34,937 bases of DNA from Sediminicola sp. (lineage in GTDB: Bacteria; Bacteroidota; Bacteroidia; Flavobacteriales; Flavobacteriaceae), in assembly GCA_024643325.1 (NCBI GenBank), contig JAHEND010000002.1, positions 236,269 through 271,205 of the forward strand, in the 5' to 3' direction. Shown in pieces: positions 33,656-34,937 of the stretch. The translations under genes and the position numbers were made by a program. Under the pieces are notes generated by a model. It was not told the origin of the DNA. It ran no database searches and saw only the letters and a list, made by a program, of their open reading frames with translations. Each line of letters starts with the position of its first letter. Within the stretch, counting starts at the first letter, position 1.

Positions 33656-34779
33656 GAAAGAGATTTAAAAAAATGAGACACTTTATTTTCTATCAGTGGA
33701 AATGGATCAGTAAGACATTGTATCATAGAGGTCTCCCCGTCTAGCAATTCAACAACCTGAGTATTTGTTATAGCAGATGCGTCATAATGACTTTGTCCAC
33801 AGACCAGCAAAAGAGGCAAATCATGCTCATCCGTAAGACCAACAAGTCTACCAATTAATTTACCATCAAAGGAAGTGTTGTCTAAACTACCTTCGCCAGA
33901 TATAACACAATCAAATTTTTCTACAACCAATAAGTCCTCTAAGCAGGCTATATTGGATAAAAAATCAAAACCATTTATAAATTGAGCATTCAAAAAAACT
34001 TTTAATCCATAGGCAGTCCCTCCTGCAGATCCGCCACCATCAAGCGAAATATCATGTGAATATGGGAAATTAAAACGAGTTGTAAATTCTTTAAAACTAA
34101 TATCTAACCGATTTACTATTTCTTTTGTTCCTCCCTTCTGCGGCCCATAAGTATTGGCAGCACCTGTTGGTCCAAATAATGGATTTAAAACATCATTTAC
34201 CGCGTAAAAAGAGCAATGATTAATTTTATCTTTAAGAAAGTCCGTTAATGTAAACGAATGAATTTGAGAAAGCTGGTCAAAAGTATAAGAAATTCTTCGC
34301 TGTTGAGCGTCTAAAAAAATAACACCTAAAGCTTCTAACAAGCCTAAACCCATATCGTTAGAAGCACTACCTCCCAAGCCAATATAAATAGAGCTTACTC
34401 CTTCTGCTAATGCATGCGCTATCTGTAACCCAACACCGTGCGTAGTTGCCTTAAGTATATTTAATTCAGGTACTTTTAAATGTCTTATTCCTACTGTATT
34501 CGACAATTCAATATAAGCGGTATTTGTTTCTGTATCTAACAAATAATAAGAATCTATAGGAACCTGAAAAGCATTTAAAGACCTCACAGAAACTTTTTCC
34601 ATAGGTTTAAAATTGAAAATAGTATCTAGAAAACCATCCCCACCGTCAGATGCTGGTATGGTGATAGATGTAAATTCAGTTCCATATACCTTAGCGAGGC
34701 CATTTTTAATAGCTTTAGAAACTTGAATAGCATCTATACTTCCTTTAAACTTATCGGGTATAATCAAAAAATTCTTCAC
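33652..34779 (-). CDS. Glycerate kinase, GlxK/GarK class
   Basis: 375 residues, usual for the class. The enzyme phosphorylates D-glycerate; E. coli GarK and GlxK make 2-phosphoglycerate, which enters glycolysis. Seen in the sequence: IPDKFKGSIDAIQVSKAI at the N-terminus, the PASDGGDGFLDTI nucleotide/substrate segment, IYIGLGGSASNDMGLG, FGPTGAANTYGPQKG and near the C-terminus VISGEGSLDNTSFDGK. The stop overlaps the GntP permease start. Upstream are only ~50 bases to the terminator of an rRNA operon on the same strand; they hold a near-consensus TATATTTA but no clear promoter, so expression may depend partly on readthrough from rRNA transcription. Confidence 0.93.
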   Translation of the reverse strand: MKNFLIIPDKFKGSIDAIQVSKAIKNGLAKVYGTEFTSITIPASDGGDGFLDTIFNFKPMEKVSVRSLNAFQVPIDSYYLLDTETNTAYIELSNTVGIRHLKVPELNILKATTHGVGLQIAHALAEGVSSIYIGLGGSASNDMGLGLLEALGVIFLDAQQRRISYTFDQLSQIHSFTLTDFLKDKINHCSFYAVNDVLNPLFGPTGAANTYGPQKGGTKEIVNRLDISFKEFTTRFNFPYSHDISLDGGGSAGGTAYGLKVFLNAQFINGFDFLSNIACLEDLLVVEKFDCVISGEGSLDNTSFDGKLIGRLVGLTDEHDLPLLLVCGQSHYDASAITNTQVVELLDGETSMIQCLTDPFPLIENKVSHFFKSLS

Positions 34780-34826
34780 TTTTTAAATATACTACAACGC
34801 AAAGAATATTCCCTTTTGAATAGGAC

Positions 34827-34861
34827 AAAAAAAATCCCGAACACATTACTGTATTCGGGAT
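34827..34861 (-). terminator. Rho-independent terminator of the rRNA operon
   Basis: On the - strand, an 8-bp stem ATCCCGAA/TTCGGGAT (34834-34841 with 34854-34861) with a 12-base apical region that can add two further pairs, followed by a run of eight T (34827-34834). It lies nine bases after the 3' end of the 5S rRNA gene and matches an intrinsic terminator. Confidence 0.85.
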
Positions 34862-34869
34862 TCAAAAAA

Positions 34870-34937
34870 AGGCAACGACCTACTCTCCCACTTGGTATAG
34901 CAGTACCATCGGCGCTGATGAGCTTAACTTCCTTGTT
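34870..34937 (-). rRNA. rrf: 5S ribosomal RNA, 3' part (cut by window end)
   Basis: The last 68 bases are the reverse complement of the 3' half of a 5S rRNA. On the - strand they read GGAAGTTAAGCTCATC, then GCGCCGATGGTACTGC, and end TGGGAGAGTAGGTCGTTGCC, which are conserved 5S segments. The 5' half and presumably the 23S and 16S genes lie beyond the right end of the window. The 3' end is uncertain by one or two bases. Confidence 0.93.

Overview
The window is AT-rich chromosomal DNA from a Bacteroidota bacterium, most probably a member of the Flavobacteriaceae. The evidence is the gene content and order: bamD, rpoZ (Bacteroidota-type omega), coaBC, a DUF4835 gene, recN and fabI run in series, and trmD lies next to rplS with a signal-peptide coiled-coil gene nearby. 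An RprX/RprY-type two-component pair is present. Several promoters match the Bacteroidota -33 TTG / -7 TAnnTTTG pattern rather than the sigma70 pattern. The content is almost entirely housekeeping. I see no integrase, transposase, CRISPR array, phage gene, toxin-antitoxin pair or tRNA. No gap between genes exceeds about 200 bases.

Layout. Bases 1-2400 (+ strand) hold the end of a protein with a degenerate GIY-YIG domain, a voltage-gated potassium channel-like protein with a C-terminal zinc ribbon, and miaA. Bases 2405-18262 (- strand) form one long run of co-directional genes. Read in the direction of transcription these are GNAT, prmC, ligA, DUF6913, dapA, bamD, rpoZ, coaBC, DUF4835, recN, fabI, a GT2 glycosyltransferase, ybbR, coaE, rprX-like kinase and rprY-like regulator. 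Promoters are proposed before DUF6913-dapA, before bamD and before the kinase, and a perfect hairpin terminator follows fabI. Bases 18312-19990 (+) hold ribD and a YigZ/IMPACT gene; 20032-20439 (-) is a 4HBT thioesterase; 20642-22828 (+) hold dnaA and a short RsmI-like methyltransferase. Bases 22854-25895 (-) form a cell-wall operon: dapF, GNAT, mltG and a lytic-transglycosylase-like protein. Bases 26028-32309 (+) hold an HtrA protease, a coiled-coil membrane protein, a GNAT, trmD, rplS, monomeric isocitrate dehydrogenase and a DUF6095 protein. Bases 32321-34779 (-) hold a GntP permease and a glycerate kinase. The right edge is the 3' part of a 5S rRNA on the - strand with its terminator, so an rRNA operon lies just beyond the window.

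Functional links. Envelope and wall building is supported by dapA and dapF (diaminopimelate), mltG, the transglycosylase-like protein, bamD, fabI and ybbR. Coenzyme A synthesis is covered at two points (coaBC and coaE). Genome maintenance includes ligA, recN and dnaA. Translation is served by miaA, prmC, trmD, rplS, the RsmI-like enzyme and 5S rRNA. The glycerate kinase and permease form a small catabolic unit.

I found no convincing novel multi-gene system. The items most worth a second look are a possible structured rplS leader, the tight overlap of terminator and promoter between rplS and icd, a GIY-YIG domain lacking its catalytic residues, palindromes in the DUF6913-dapA promoter region, a hairpin and repeats in the dnaA leader, and a CoaC domain lacking the usual active-site cysteine. 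Start codons were moved from the longest possible frame in seven genes where sequence context decided it.
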